A DNA stretch of 64,000 nucleotides from Alphaproteobacteria bacterium (GCA_005883305.1 VBAC01000001.1:496001-560000); one strand, 5' to 3'; numbered from the stretch's first letter, positions 45,365 to 54,403 are shown. Notes: a model not told the origin generated them from the sequence alone. Numbers and translations are program-made.

Positions 45365-45627
45365 CGCCAGATCGCGTAATTCTTGACGCGCGGGCAGCGC
45401 GAGACCCTGGTCAGCCACAGATCGAAGAAGCGAGGCTCGCGAACGCAGAGCACGGCGCCCACGCCATGGATGACGACGGCCGCGAGCAGCACCCAGGCCG
45501 AGCGGAAGACGAGGAACAATTCGGTCGCGATCACCGCATTGGCGATGAAGAAGCTGTAGGTCACGCCCGCGAACATCTGCGGCCGCGTCAACGCGACGAA
45601 CAAGGTGTCCCGCTCGAGCCCGATCAT
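45343..45627 (-). CDS. virB3: Type IV secretion protein VirB3
   Basis: A small inner-membrane protein of 94 residues, MIGLERDTLFVALTRPQMF, with two adjacent hydrophobic segments and the C-terminal EPRFFDLWLTRVSRCPRVKN, conserved in VirB3. It starts four bases after the pilin stop and overlaps virB4. Confidence 0.9.
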   Translation of the reverse strand: MIGLERDTLFVALTRPQMFAGVTYSFFIANAVIATELFLVFRSAWVLLAAVVIHGVGAVLCVREPRFFDLWLTRVSRCPRVKNYAIWRCNSYRP

Positions 45628-45631
45628 GGCT

Positions 45632-45976
45632 CTAGTTTCCGATCGCCGCCGTGGATTGGATGCCGGCCACGATGCTCGCCGCGCCGAACAGGATGAAGCA
45701 GCCGAGGATCACGGTCGCCCCGTAGCGCCAGTTGATCCGCCCCGTGAGCATCAGGAAGCCGACCGAGGCCACAGCGATCACCGCGACGACCGTCGCGATC
45801 GTCCCGAGCAACGTGCCTTCGAGCCAGCGCACCGCGGCCACGATCACGCCCGAGCCCTGGGGATCGGAGAGAGTGCCGGCGATCGCCGCGCCGGGCCACG
45901 CCGCGCTCCACAAGCCCGCGAGCGCCAGCGCGATGCCTCCCCGCCCGCCGGACGCCCGTTTACCACGCAAAAACAT
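45632..45976 (-). CDS. virB2: TrbC/VirB2 family pilin
   Basis: The major pilus subunit precursor of 114 residues. A long N-terminal leader ends near GAAIAG, then two hydrophobic helices ([20 protein letters not shown] and [20 protein letters not shown]) flank the short polar loop TGRINWRYG, as in VirB2. The GGGAGGC ribosome-binding site lies 8 bases upstream. It is the first gene of the virB cluster; tRNA-Arg lies divergently about 150 bases upstream. Confidence 0.92.
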   Translation of the reverse strand: MFLRGKRASGGRGGIALALAGLWSAAWPGAAIAGTLSDPQGSGVIVAAVRWLEGTLLGTIATVVAVIAVASVGFLMLTGRINWRYGATVILGCFILFGAASIVAGIQSTAAIGN

Positions 45977-46124
45977 CTCGATTCGCCTCCCTGCGCGATT
46001 GTGCTCTCTTCCGCCTTCCTTGCCAATAGTTTGCAGGCTCGCGCCGGGTCCCGCTTCGGGCGGGCGCGAAAGATCGGGCTGGCCCGTCCCGATACCCTTT
46101 GCTAAGGCGCCGCCTCCAAGGGAT

Positions 46125-46201
<77 letters not shown>

Positions 46202-46224
46202 TTCTTCCTAGTGCGCCACGCCGC

Positions 46225-48135
46225 TCATATCCGCAGCTGGCTGCCGAGCTCGATGACTCGGTTGGTGGGCAGCTTGAAGAACTCCATCGCGCTTTCCGAG
46301 CTTCGCATCATCCAGGCGAACAGCCGTTCGCGCCACAGCGCCATGCCGGGCTGCTCCTTGGCGGCGATCAGCTTCTGGCGGCCGAGGAAGAAGCTGGTGC
46401 TCATCATGTCGAACCTCGCACCGCAGGTCTCGATGCGAACGAGGTCCGCTGGCACGTCGACCTCGTCCATGAAGCCATAATGGAGGACGACTCGGTAGAA
46501 GCCCCTCTCGGCGGCATGCACCTCGAGCCGTCCAGCCGGCGGGACGTGCGGCACCTCCTCGACCTTGACGGTCAGGATCAGCACGCGCTCGTGGAGCACC
46601 TGATTGTGCTTGAGGTTGTGCAGGAGCGCGGTCGGAATGACATCGGGTGAGGTCGACAGGAAGACCGCCGTGCCGCGCACGCGGTGTAGCGATGCCGCAG
46701 ACCGGATCATGACGTCGAGCGGGAGCGCGTCCTGCTCGAGCCGCTTGCGCATCAGGGCGCGGCCCGTCGCCCAGGTCGTCAGGACGGTGAATATCACCGC
46801 GGCCACGGTGAGCGGGAACCAGCCGCCGTCGGCCACCTTGGTGACGTTGGACGCGAAGAACATGCCGTCGATGAGCGCAAAGAGACCGATCGTGAGCGCT
46901 GCGAACAGGCGGTTCCACTTCCACACCGGGAAGATCAGCACCGCGAGCATGATCGTGGTGATGATCATCGTGCCGCTGACCGCGATGCCATAGGCCGAGG
47001 CGAGATTGGTCGATTCGCGGAAGCCGAGGACCAGCAGCACGATCATCACCAGCAGGCCCCAGTTGACCGCCGGGATGTAGATCTGGCCAGCCGCCCTGGC
47101 ACTGGTGTGCTCGGTCCGGAGGCGGGGCAGGAAGCCGAGCTGGACTGCCTGGTGGGTGACGGAGAAGGCGCCCGAGATCACCGCCTGGCTGGCAATGATC
47201 GTCGCCGCGGTGGCGATCAGCACCAGCGGCAGCCGCGCCCATTCCGGGGCCATCAGGTAGAAGGGGTTCTCGACCGCGGACGGTGTGCCGAGCAGCAGCG
47301 CGCCCTGGCCAAAATAGTTCAGTGTCAGGCAGGGATAGACCAGCCCCAGCCAGGAGAAGCCGATCGCCTTGCGCCCGAAATGACCCATGTCGGCGTAAAG
47401 CGTCTCGGCGCCGGTCACCGCGAGGAACACCGAGCCCATGGCGAGGAAAGCGAGGCCGGGATCGTAAGCGAAGAACCGGACGGCCCAATGCGGGCTCAGC
47501 GCTTCCAGAATCTCGGGGTGCTTGAGGATGTTCCAGACGCCAAGCACGGCGAGGACGGCAAAATAGAGGAGGACGACCGGCCCGAACATCGCGCCGACCT
47601 TCCCGGTGCCACGGGATTGCACCACGAACAGGCCGATCAGGATGACGATCGCCGCCGGCACGACGAGCGGCTGCAGGCTCGATTGGATGACGGTGAGGCC
47701 CTCCACCGCCGAAAGGACCGAGATGGCCGGGGTGATCATCGCGTCGCCATAGAAAAGCGCGGCGGCGAGCACGCCCATGATCACCAGGCTGGACGCCCAC
47801 CGGCTCTCGCCGAGGTTGCGTGCGATGAGGGCGAGCAAGGCGAAGGAGCCGCCCTCGCCCTTGTTGTCGGCGCGCATCGCGACCAGCACATATTTGGCGG
47901 TGACGACGAGCATCAGCGACCAGAAGATCAGGCTGAGGACGCCGAATATGTGCAGCGGATCGACCGCCAGCGGATGCGGGCCGATGAAGCTTTCCTTCAT
48001 CGCGTAGAGCGGCGAGGTGCCGATATCGCCGTAGACGACGCCGATCGCGCCGAGCATCGCGGTGCTCAGCGACTGCTTGTGAATCTCGCTCGGCGCTTCG
48101 GCCGGCGCTGCAGCGGGGTGCGTGACAGTGGCCAT
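46225..48135 (-). CDS. kup: Kup-type potassium uptake transporter
   Basis: A 636-residue secondary K+ transporter with about 12 membrane segments and a C-terminal cytoplasmic domain. Signature segments are [18 protein letters not shown] at the first helix, [52 protein letters not shown] and FMDEVDVP in the tail. I chose ATG 48135; an ATG at 48174 would add 13 residues. It is divergent from an unusual KdpD/KdpE-like fusion regulator at 48242, which makes potassium-responsive control likely. Confidence 0.95.
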   Translation of the reverse strand: MATVTHPAAAPAEAPSEIHKQSLSTAMLGAIGVVYGDIGTSPLYAMKESFIGPHPLAVDPLHIFGVLSLIFWSLMLVVTAKYVLVAMRADNKGEGGSFALLALIARNLGESRWASSLVIMGVLAAALFYGDAMITPAISVLSAVEGLTVIQSSLQPLVVPAAIVILIGLFVVQSRGTGKVGAMFGPVVLLYFAVLAVLGVWNILKHPEILEALSPHWAVRFFAYDPGLAFLAMGSVFLAVTGAETLYADMGHFGRKAIGFSWLGLVYPCLTLNYFGQGALLLGTPSAVENPFYLMAPEWARLPLVLIATAATIIASQAVISGAFSVTHQAVQLGFLPRLRTEHTSARAAGQIYIPAVNWGLLVMIVLLVLGFRESTNLASAYGIAVSGTMIITTIMLAVLIFPVWKWNRLFAALTIGLFALIDGMFFASNVTKVADGGWFPLTVAAVIFTVLTTWATGRALMRKRLEQDALPLDVMIRSAASLHRVRGTAVFLSTSPDVIPTALLHNLKHNQVLHERVLILTVKVEEVPHVPPAGRLEVHAAERGFYRVVLHYGFMDEVDVPADLVRIETCGARFDMMSTSFFLGRQKLIAAKEQPGMALWRERLFAWMMRSSESAMEFFKLPTNRVIELGSQLRI

Positions 48136-48143
48136 GGCCGATG

Positions 48144-48188
48144 CATGTGTGGTCCGGGGGCATAAAGATTCCATGTGGATTCCGGGAG
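48144..48188. promoter_or_regulatory. Imperfect direct repeats in the kup / regulator intergenic region
   Basis: CATGTGTGGTCCGGGGG at 48144-48160 resembles CATGTGGATTCCGGGAG at 48172-48188, 28 bases apart, in the 106-bp divergent spacer. They might be sites for the neighbouring wHTH regulator. Their extent and spacing are not typical of known KdpE sites, so this is weak. Confidence 0.25.
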
Positions 48189-48241
48189 AGGTCGGTGGGT
48201 AGGCACTCGACGCGCGGAACCGTACGGCGCACTTAGCGTCC

Positions 48242-49573
48242 ATGGTCGGCCTTCCCGCCAGCAGAGCATCCGCCCCCGCGCAGCTGCGCGGATATGCCGA
48301 AGCTGCGCTCATGATCGCGGGATCGACACTCCTCGGCCTCGCGCTCGCGCCGCGATGGGGCAATGCGGCGGTCGACCTGCTCTATTTGCCGGCGGTGATC
48401 GCCACGGCGGTGCTTGCCGGTCTATGGCCCGCGCTCTTCGCCGCCATGGTCTCCGCCCTGGCCTACAACTTCTTCTTCACCGAGCCCCACCTCACCTTCC
48501 GCATCGACGATCCGAACGACATCGTCACGGTCGTGGTGCTGTTCGCGGTCGCGGCCGTCACCAGCCAGCTCGCCGCATCCGTGCGAAGGCAGGCGCGCAT
48601 CGCCGAGACCCACGCTGCGCGCAACGCGACCATCGCCGGTCTCGCGCGGCAGCTGCTGACCTGCACGACGGAGAAGGAGGTCGCCGAAGTCAGCACGCAC
48701 GAGCTGGGCGAGATATTCGACTGCAATGCCGTGCTGGTCGGCGGCACAGCCAGGCCGACCCTTCTTGCCAGCGCGCCGGGGTCGCTTCGTCTGCCGCCGG
48801 GGGACATCGCCGTCGCTGCCCTGGTGATCGACCGGGGCGAGCGCGCCGGCCGGGGAGTTAGCCGGGCAGTGCCAACCGAGTGGCAATTCCATCCGTTGAC
48901 ATCCGGGGAAGCCGTGATTGCGGCGATGGGGCTCGCGAGGGACGACGGCGCTCTGCCCATCCGCCCGGACCAGATGCCGCTGCTCGACAATCTGCTCGAT
49001 CAGACGGCGCTCGCGTTGGAGCGCGGCCGGCTGGAGGCGGAGGCGCATGAGTTCGCCCGCGTGCGGGAGCGCGATGAGGTGCGCACGATGCTGCTCTCGA
49101 CGATCGGGGAGGATCTCCAGCCCCCGTTGAAGGCGATCCGCGATGCGGTCGAAGCGCTAAGGCGCAGCGGATCGGCCGACAGGGATTTGGTCTCGGTCGT
49201 GGGCTCAGAGGCAACGAAGCTCGAGCGCTACCTCTCCAACCTCGTCGATCTGGGTCCGGGGTCCGATCAGGGACCGATCGAGATTGACGGAGTCACGATC
49301 GACCTGTTCCGGCGATCGGTGCTCCGGGAAGGCGAGGAGGTCCATCTGACGCCGAAGGAATATGGCTTGCTTGCCGAGCTGGCGAAGCACTCCGGGCGTG
49401 TTCTCTCTCACGCCCATCTGCTGCGCACCGTGTGGGGCCCGGCGCAGGAGGGGCAGATCGACTATCTCCGCGTCGCCGTCCGCGCGCTGCGGCAGAAGCT
49501 CGAACGCAATCCATCCGCGCCGGAGTTGATCGTCAACGAGCCCGCCGTGGGCTACCGGCTGAAGGCTGGCTGA
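48242..49573 (+). CDS. Membrane one-component regulator: KdpD-like sensor fused to a KdpE-like winged helix
   Basis: A 443-residue protein. Residues of about 18-115 form the DUF4118 four-helix membrane domain of KdpD, with the FFFTEPHLTFRIDDPNDIVT signature. About 130-262 is a GAF-like domain, and 265-337 resembles the dimerisation helices of KdpD, but at the phospho-site SHDLRTPL the sequence is GEDLQPPL, so the histidine is Glu290. The HATPase domain is absent. Residues 345-443 are an OmpR/KdpE winged helix (VHLTPKEYGLLAELAKHSGR, LLRTVWGP, YLRVAVRALRQKLE, VGYRL), with no receiver domain. It should bind DNA from the membrane without phosphotransfer. No strong ribosome-binding site is seen. 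It is divergent from kup. Confidence 0.88.
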   Translation: MVGLPASRASAPAQLRGYAEAALMIAGSTLLGLALAPRWGNAAVDLLYLPAVIATAVLAGLWPALFAAMVSALAYNFFFTEPHLTFRIDDPNDIVTVVVLFAVAAVTSQLAASVRRQARIAETHAARNATIAGLARQLLTCTTEKEVAEVSTHELGEIFDCNAVLVGGTARPTLLASAPGSLRLPPGDIAVAALVIDRGERAGRGVSRAVPTEWQFHPLTSGEAVIAAMGLARDDGALPIRPDQMPLLDNLLDQTALALERGRLEAEAHEFARVRERDEVRTMLLSTIGEDLQPPLKAIRDAVEALRRSGSADRDLVSVVGSEATKLERYLSNLVDLGPGSDQGPIEIDGVTIDLFRRSVLREGEEVHLTPKEYGLLAELAKHSGRVLSHAHLLRTVWGPAQEGQIDYLRVAVRALRQKLERNPSAPELIVNEPAVGYRLKAG

Positions 49574-49630
49574 GGCTGCACGTCCCGCCGTGATCATGCT
49601 AGTCTTGCGGCTGAAGGGGGGAAGGCTTCT

Positions 49631-50236
49631 ATGTTCGCATGGGTTCAAGTCCAGCCGGTCGGGCTGCCCGGCCTGATCGCCTTTCTGGCCGGCGCGATGC
49701 TGTTCTTCGCCAGCCTTGCCTGGACCCGGATCGGCGCGGCCGGTGCGGACAGGCGGGGCACGACGAAAAAGAGCGGCCTCTCGCGTTGGGGAGTCCTCAT
49801 CCAGTCGCTCGCCTTCTTCGCGGTGGGCTTCGGCGGTGCCGCCGCCGTGCTTCCGCCGACGAGCCCGCTCGCGATCGGCGAAGCGGTCGCTATCGCGGTG
49901 CTGATGCTTCTCGCCGTCGGCCTGTTCGTCGCCGCGGCGCGGGCGATGGGCGCCAATTGGAGCATCGTCGCCCGGATGCGCGAGGGCCACGAGCTGGTCA
50001 CCGGCGGTGTCTTCGCGCGCATTCGCCACCCGATCTATACCGCGATGGGCTGCTTCCTTCTCGCCATGGCGATCGCCTTCGGCCACGAATACAGCCTGGC
50101 CTTCGCGCTTCCCCTGTTCGCGATCGGGACGGCGATCCGCATCCGCGAGGAGGAGAAGCTGCTGCGCGGCGAGTTCGGCGCCGCTTATGACGACTATGCG
50201 ACCCGGGTGAAGCGGTTCATCCCCGGCGTGATCTAG
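49631..50236 (+). CDS. Isoprenylcysteine carboxyl methyltransferase-family membrane protein
   Basis: A 201-residue membrane protein with about five hydrophobic segments. The C-terminal half has the ICMT/PEMT-type SAM-binding signature: HELVTGGVFARIRHPIYTA, then IRIREEEKLLRGEFGAAYDDY and a terminal VKRFIPG. Bacterial members methylate lipids or small molecules rather than prenylated proteins; the substrate here is unknown. A strong AAGGGGGGAAGG ribosome-binding site precedes the ATG. Its stop shares CTAG with the convergent nth stop (50233-50236). Confidence 0.85.
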   Translation: MFAWVQVQPVGLPGLIAFLAGAMLFFASLAWTRIGAAGADRRGTTKKSGLSRWGVLIQSLAFFAVGFGGAAAVLPPTSPLAIGEAVAIAVLMLLAVGLFVAAARAMGANWSIVARMREGHELVTGGVFARIRHPIYTAMGCFLLAMAIAFGHEYSLAFALPLFAIGTAIRIREEEKLLRGEFGAAYDDYATRVKRFIPGVI

Positions 50237-50874
50237 CCGGGCGCCGGGGTCTTGGGCTTGTAGCGGCACAGATCGCGTACCACGCAGCGCCAGCATTCGG
50301 GCCTGCGTGCCTTGCAGACGTAGCGGCCGTGGAGGATTAGGAGGTGGTGAGCGACGAGGCGCCAGGGCGCGGGAGTCTGCCGCTCGAGAATCGCTTCGAC
50401 CTGCTCGACATTCTTTCCGGCCGCAAGACCGGTTCGGTTCGCGACCCGGAAGACGTGGGTGTCGACCGGGAAGGTCTCAGCGCCGAAGGCGACGTTCATC
50501 ACCACATTTGCCGTCTTGCGCCCGACCCCCGGCAATGCCTGGAGGGCGTCGCGGTCGGCCGGGACCCGGCCCCCGTGCCGATCGACCAGCGCCTTCGACA
50601 AGGCGATCACATTCCTGGCCTTGGTGTTGAACAGGCCGATCGTCCTGATGTGGCGCTTCAGGCCCTCCTCGCCCAGCGCCAGCATCTGCTCCGGCGTCGT
50701 TACTTCGCGGAAGAGATCGCGGGTGGCGACGTTGACCCCTGCGTCCGTCGCCTGGGCGGAGAGCACGACCGCCACGAGCAGCGTGTAATCGTTGACCGAC
50801 TTCAGCTCGGTCTCGGGATCGGGCGTCCGTTCGGCTAGGCGCCGATAGAATTCGGCGATGTCGGCCTTCTTCAT
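50233..50874 (-). CDS. nth: Endonuclease III
   Basis: A DNA glycosylase/AP lyase of 213 residues that removes oxidised pyrimidines. The helix-hairpin-helix LPGVGRKTANVV contains the catalytic lysine, VDTHVFRV holds the catalytic aspartate, and the C-terminus has the iron-sulfur ligands Cx6Cx2Cx5C (CKARRPECWRCVVRDLC). Its ATG overlaps the aminotransferase stop (ATGA at 50871-50874). Confidence 0.96.
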   Translation of the reverse strand: MKKADIAEFYRRLAERTPDPETELKSVNDYTLLVAVVLSAQATDAGVNVATRDLFREVTTPEQMLALGEEGLKRHIRTIGLFNTKARNVIALSKALVDRHGGRVPADRDALQALPGVGRKTANVVMNVAFGAETFPVDTHVFRVANRTGLAAGKNVEQVEAILERQTPAPWRLVAHHLLILHGRYVCKARRPECWRCVVRDLCRYKPKTPAPG

Positions 50875-51926
50875 GCCAGCTTGTCCAAGGCCGCCCCGAG
50901 GCGGGCCAGGCCTTGTTCGACCATCTCGGTCGGCCCGCCGACGCCTACGCGGAAATGGTCCGCGAGGCCGAAGAAGCGTCCAGGGACGATGGCCGTGTCG
51001 TAGCGCTCTCGCAGAAGGCCGTGGAGCCGCTCGACATCGCCGCCGAGGAGGCGCGGAAAGGCGGTCACGTTGTGGACCATGGACGCGACCTCGATGTCCG
51101 CGCGGCCGACAAAGAAGGCATTGGCGAGTGCGCGATTGCGGGCGAGCAAGGCCGGGGTCTCGGCGGCGATCTCGTCGAGCCGCTCGAGCGCGAGACAGGA
51201 GAGCCGCTCGTCGGCGTGGGCTTGGGCGACTCCGAACAACTCGTTGAGGCGCCACATGCGCTCGGCCAGCGCGGGCTCGGCGAGGATCCAGCCGCAGCGC
51301 AGGCCCGACAGGCCGTAGACCTTGGTCAGGCTGGAGGTCGTGACGAAGGCATCGCCGAGCAGGACGGCGCTCCGCTGGCCCGGCGCCGCGTCGAGATAGA
51401 CCTCGTCGATCAGTACGTGCGGGGCGATCTCCGCCAGCGGGAGGAGCAGTTCCGGACTGGCAAGGTTGCCGCTCGGATTGTGGAGGTTGGTGAGGACGAT
51501 CAGCTTCGTTCGAGGCGTCGCCGCTCTACCGACCGCTCCCGGATCGAGGCGGAATTCCGGGCCTTCACGGACGAAGCGCTTCACCTCGCCGCCGAGGAAG
51601 CGGGCGGCGGCGACCATCGGCTCGTAGGCGGGAAGCTCGATCAGCACCTCATCGCCCGGATCGATCAGGGCGGCCATGGCCAGCATGTTGGCCATCGACG
51701 TGCCGTCGGCCATCACGACGCATGCCGGATCGACGCCGCATTTGCGCGCGATCGCCTCGCGCAGCGGCGGATAGCGGTAATGGCTGGCGCCGGTGAGATG
51801 CAGGTCGGCGATGTCGATCGGGAAGCGGTCGAGCGGGAAATGCGGGACCTCGCTCGACGCCAGATTGTAGCGCGCCGGTGTCTGGGTCTTGGCCCAGTGC
51901 ATATAGTCCGATTGCCGGGTCCTCAT
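50871..51926 (-). CDS. PLP-dependent aminotransferase, class I/II
   Basis: A fold-type I aminotransferase of 351 residues. The PLP lysine is in TTSSLTKVYGLSGLRCGW, with VVMADGTSMANMLAM (phosphate-binding loop), LTNLHNPSGNLAS and VLIDEVYLDA (Asp/Tyr contacts to PLP). Substrate cannot be assigned. It overlaps nth at its 3' end and the amino acid permease at its 5' end, so the permease may supply its substrate; this is inference. Confidence 0.88.
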   Translation of the reverse strand: MRTRQSDYMHWAKTQTPARYNLASSEVPHFPLDRFPIDIADLHLTGASHYRYPPLREAIARKCGVDPACVVMADGTSMANMLAMAALIDPGDEVLIELPAYEPMVAAARFLGGEVKRFVREGPEFRLDPGAVGRAATPRTKLIVLTNLHNPSGNLASPELLLPLAEIAPHVLIDEVYLDAAPGQRSAVLLGDAFVTTSSLTKVYGLSGLRCGWILAEPALAERMWRLNELFGVAQAHADERLSCLALERLDEIAAETPALLARNRALANAFFVGRADIEVASMVHNVTAFPRLLGGDVERLHGLLRERYDTAIVPGRFFGLADHFRVGVGGPTEMVEQGLARLGAALDKLA

Positions 51927-53257
51927 GCGCGGTTCCGCCGGGCCTTCCAGTAGAGGAAGGCCGGGATGCCCGCGAGGAGGATGATGAAGCCGACCGCGCT
52001 GTTGGCGAGGTCGTTATAGACCGTCGCGCCGACGATCACCGCGCAGGCGACAACGAAGAGGCCGGTGGTGAAAGGATGGCCCGGCGCCTCGAACCATGCC
52101 GTGCCCTTCGCATCCCGGGCGCGGAACACGAACAAGGCCGCGCCGGTCAGCGCGAACCAGATGAAATCGACGGAGACGACGTAGCTCAGAATGGACCCGT
52201 AAGTGCCCGACAGGGCAATCAGCACCGCGACAATGCCCTGGAGCAGGATCGCGGCGACCGGGGCATGGGTTTTGGCGTTCACTTTGGCGACCGTGCGGAA
52301 GAAGAGGCGATCCTCGGCCATGGCAAAATAGACTCGCGGCGTCGTCAGCATGCCCTGGCTCAGGAAGCCGAGCGCGGAGACGGCGATGCCGAGCGCGATC
52401 AGGCTCGCCCCGGTGTCGCCCAAGGCGAGGCGCATGATCGATGTCGCCGGCGTGCGCGTCTCGGCGAGGCCCGTGGGGCCGAGGACGTAGACGCAGGTCA
52501 ACGCAACCGCGGTGTAGAGCAGGACCACGCCGGCGACTCCGATCAGGACGCCGCGCGCGAGGTCGCGGCGGGGGTCGCGCATCTCGCCCGCGACGAAGCT
52601 CGACGTCTGCCAGCCGCCATAAGCGAACATCACCGGCGTCAATGCGGCGCCGATCCCGCCGGCCGCGACGAAGGAGGTGGCGGCCGGCGCCCGGGCTGGG
52701 CCGGCGAGGAGCAGGCCGGCGAGGACCAGCGCCGCGATGACTGCGATCTTTAGCACCATTAGGAAGCTCTGCACGTTGCTCCCGGCGCGCACGCCGAGGC
52801 AGTTGATCGCGGTCAGCAACGCCAGCACGCCGGCTGCAACCGCGCCGTCCGGCACCGGCAAGGCGACGAGATCGTGGAAGTGGCGGGCGAAGGTGATCGC
52901 CACCGCCGCCATCCCGCCCGACTGGATCACCAGCAGCAGCGACCAGCCGTAGAGGAAGGCCGGCATCGGCCCCCAGGCGTCGCGCAGATAGGCATATTGG
53001 CCGCCCACTTCGGGCCGCCGCGCGGCGAGCTCGGCGTAGACGAACGCTCCGGCGATCGCCACCGCCCCGCCGATCAGCCAGGCGCCGACGATCAGTCCGG
53101 GCGAGGAGACGTGGCGCGCGACCTCGGCGGGGTTGAGGAAAATGCCCGAGCCGACGATCCCGCCCATGACCAGCATGATCGCGTCGAACAGGCCGAGCCG
53201 CCGGGCAAGCTGGGGTTCTGCGCCATTTCGCCCGGTCTGATGAGCTTCCATCGTCAT
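51923..53257 (-). CDS. APC family amino acid permease
   Basis: A 12-segment membrane transporter of up to 444 residues. The first helix has the APC signature GLFDAIMLVMGGIVGSGIFL, with unwound GSGIF, and later PEVGGQYAYLRDAWG and FAYGGWQTSSFVAGEMRDP. The first in-frame ATG (53257) lies inside a REP-like repeat; the next, at 53251 (MEAHQTG), may be the original start. Neither has a clear ribosome-binding site. The substrate is probably an amino acid, coupled to the aminotransferase gene downstream. Confidence 0.9.
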   Translation of the reverse strand: MTMEAHQTGRNGAEPQLARRLGLFDAIMLVMGGIVGSGIFLNPAEVARHVSSPGLIVGAWLIGGAVAIAGAFVYAELAARRPEVGGQYAYLRDAWGPMPAFLYGWSLLLVIQSGGMAAVAITFARHFHDLVALPVPDGAVAAGVLALLTAINCLGVRAGSNVQSFLMVLKIAVIAALVLAGLLLAGPARAPAATSFVAAGGIGAALTPVMFAYGGWQTSSFVAGEMRDPRRDLARGVLIGVAGVVLLYTAVALTCVYVLGPTGLAETRTPATSIMRLALGDTGASLIALGIAVSALGFLSQGMLTTPRVYFAMAEDRLFFRTVAKVNAKTHAPVAAILLQGIVAVLIALSGTYGSILSYVVSVDFIWFALTGAALFVFRARDAKGTAWFEAPGHPFTTGLFVVACAVIVGATVYNDLANSAVGFIILLAGIPAFLYWKARRNRA

Positions 53258-53336
53258 TGCGAGCGAAGCGAAGCAATCCAGTGCTGCCGCCGAGTCAGAC
53301 TGGATTGCTTCGTCGCTACGCTCCTCGCAATGACGG
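53252..53336. repeat. REP-like inverted repeat pair at the permease start
   Basis: Left arm 53252-53281 starts CGTCATTGCGAGCGAAGCGA; right arm 53300-53336 runs from CTGGATTGCTTCG to CGCAATGACG. It belongs to the same family as 37950-38033 and reaches into the annotated first codon of the permease. Confidence 0.85.
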
Positions 53337-53360
53337 GATAATGATCCATTCGCCTGGTCC

Positions 53361-54098
53361 TCACAGGCCCAATACGTCCGCCATCGCGTAGCGGCCGGCA
53401 GGCTTGTCGGCGAGCCAGAGGGCGGCCTTGACCGCGCCTTTGGCGAAGATGGCGCGGCTTTCGGCGCGGTGGCCGAGCTCGATCCGCTCGCCCTCTCCGG
53501 CGAAGATCACCAGGTGATCGCCGGCAACCGACCCGCCGCGCAGCGAAGCGTAATAGATTCCGCCTTCCTCGCGCTCGTGCGGTCCCTCCTGCATTCGGTC
53601 GAAGCGATTGTTGGCGGTGGTGCTGCCGGTTTGACGGCCGATATTCGCGGAAGCGCCGAGCAGGAGCGCGGTGCCCGAGGGCGTGTCGCGCTTGTGGCGG
53701 TGGTGCATCTCGACGATCTCGATGTCCCATTCGGGGCCGAGGCGCCTTGCCGCTTGCTCCACCAGTGCCCGCAGGAGGTTGACGCCCAGCGAGGTGTTCG
53801 CCGTCTGCAGTACGGCGATCCGGTTCGCCGCCTCGTCGATCGCGCGGTGATGCTCCGGGGCGAGCCCGGTGGTGCCGATCACGATCGGCTTGCCCGCTTC
53901 GACGGCCGCCTCGAGATGAGCCTGAAGCGCGTCCGGGGCGGTGAAGTCGACGAGAACGTCGCTCGCCGCCGCCAGCGCCGCAAGCGCCTTCTCGTCCGCC
54001 CCCCGGTTGACGGCCCCTCCGATGCTCCTGGCCCCCGCGGCGTCGGCGATCGCCCGGCCCATCCGTCCTTCGCCGCCCAGGATTCCGATCGAGGTCAT
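53361..54098 (-). CDS. dapB: 4-hydroxy-tetrahydrodipicolinate reductase
   Basis: A lysine/diaminopimelate pathway enzyme of 245 residues that reduces hydroxytetrahydrodipicolinate with NAD(P)H. The N-terminal nucleotide loop is GILGGEGRMGRAIA, and the catalytic signature EMHHRHKRDTPSGTA holds the acid/base histidine and substrate lysine. FTAPDA and the IGTTGL segment are also conserved. It lies alone between a REP-like repeat and the small gene at 54220. Confidence 0.96.
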   Translation of the reverse strand: MTSIGILGGEGRMGRAIADAAGARSIGGAVNRGADEKALAALAAASDVLVDFTAPDALQAHLEAAVEAGKPIVIGTTGLAPEHHRAIDEAANRIAVLQTANTSLGVNLLRALVEQAARRLGPEWDIEIVEMHHRHKRDTPSGTALLLGASANIGRQTGSTTANNRFDRMQEGPHEREEGGIYYASLRGGSVAGDHLVIFAGEGERIELGHRAESRAIFAKGAVKAALWLADKPAGRYAMADVLGL

Positions 54099-54219
54099 GT
54101 GCCGAAGCTCCTTCGCATCGCTTCATGGGCGAGCGGCGCGTTCGCCGCAAGCGCCGGTCCCGGAACGATCCCGCCGGGCGCGGCGTTGTCGGGCGAGGTA
54201 TCATTGCAGGAGCGAAAAG

Positions 54220-54402
54220 ATGGCCGATGAAAAGGAAGTGATCGTCACGGACGGTGGCGGCGGCGGTGGCGGCGTTCTGATCGCCGTGGTCTTGCTCGTG
54301 GCGGTGGTCGTCGTTCTGTTCCTGCTGTTCGGCAGGGGCCTGATGAACGGCAACAACCCGACCGACATCAACGCCGACGTCAAGGTCGAGACGCCGAAGT
54401 GA
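54220..54402 (+). CDS. Small single-pass membrane protein
   Basis: A 60-residue protein: acidic N-terminus MADEKEVIVTDGGGGGGG, one strong membrane helix (VLIAVVLLVAVVVVLFLLFG) and a short polar tail. A GCAGGAGCG ribosome-binding site lies at good distance from ATG 54220. No family is recognised. It is divergent from dapB and convergent with the sulfatase-fold gene, with one base between their ends. Confidence 0.75.
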   Translation: MADEKEVIVTDGGGGGGGVLIAVVLLVAVVVVLFLLFGRGLMNGNNPTDINADVKVETPK

Positions 54403-54403
54403 G

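Noticed and set aside
48242..49573. A normal KdpD histidine kinase
   Set aside because: There is no HATPase domain, and the phospho-site His is Glu; the C-terminus is a winged helix.
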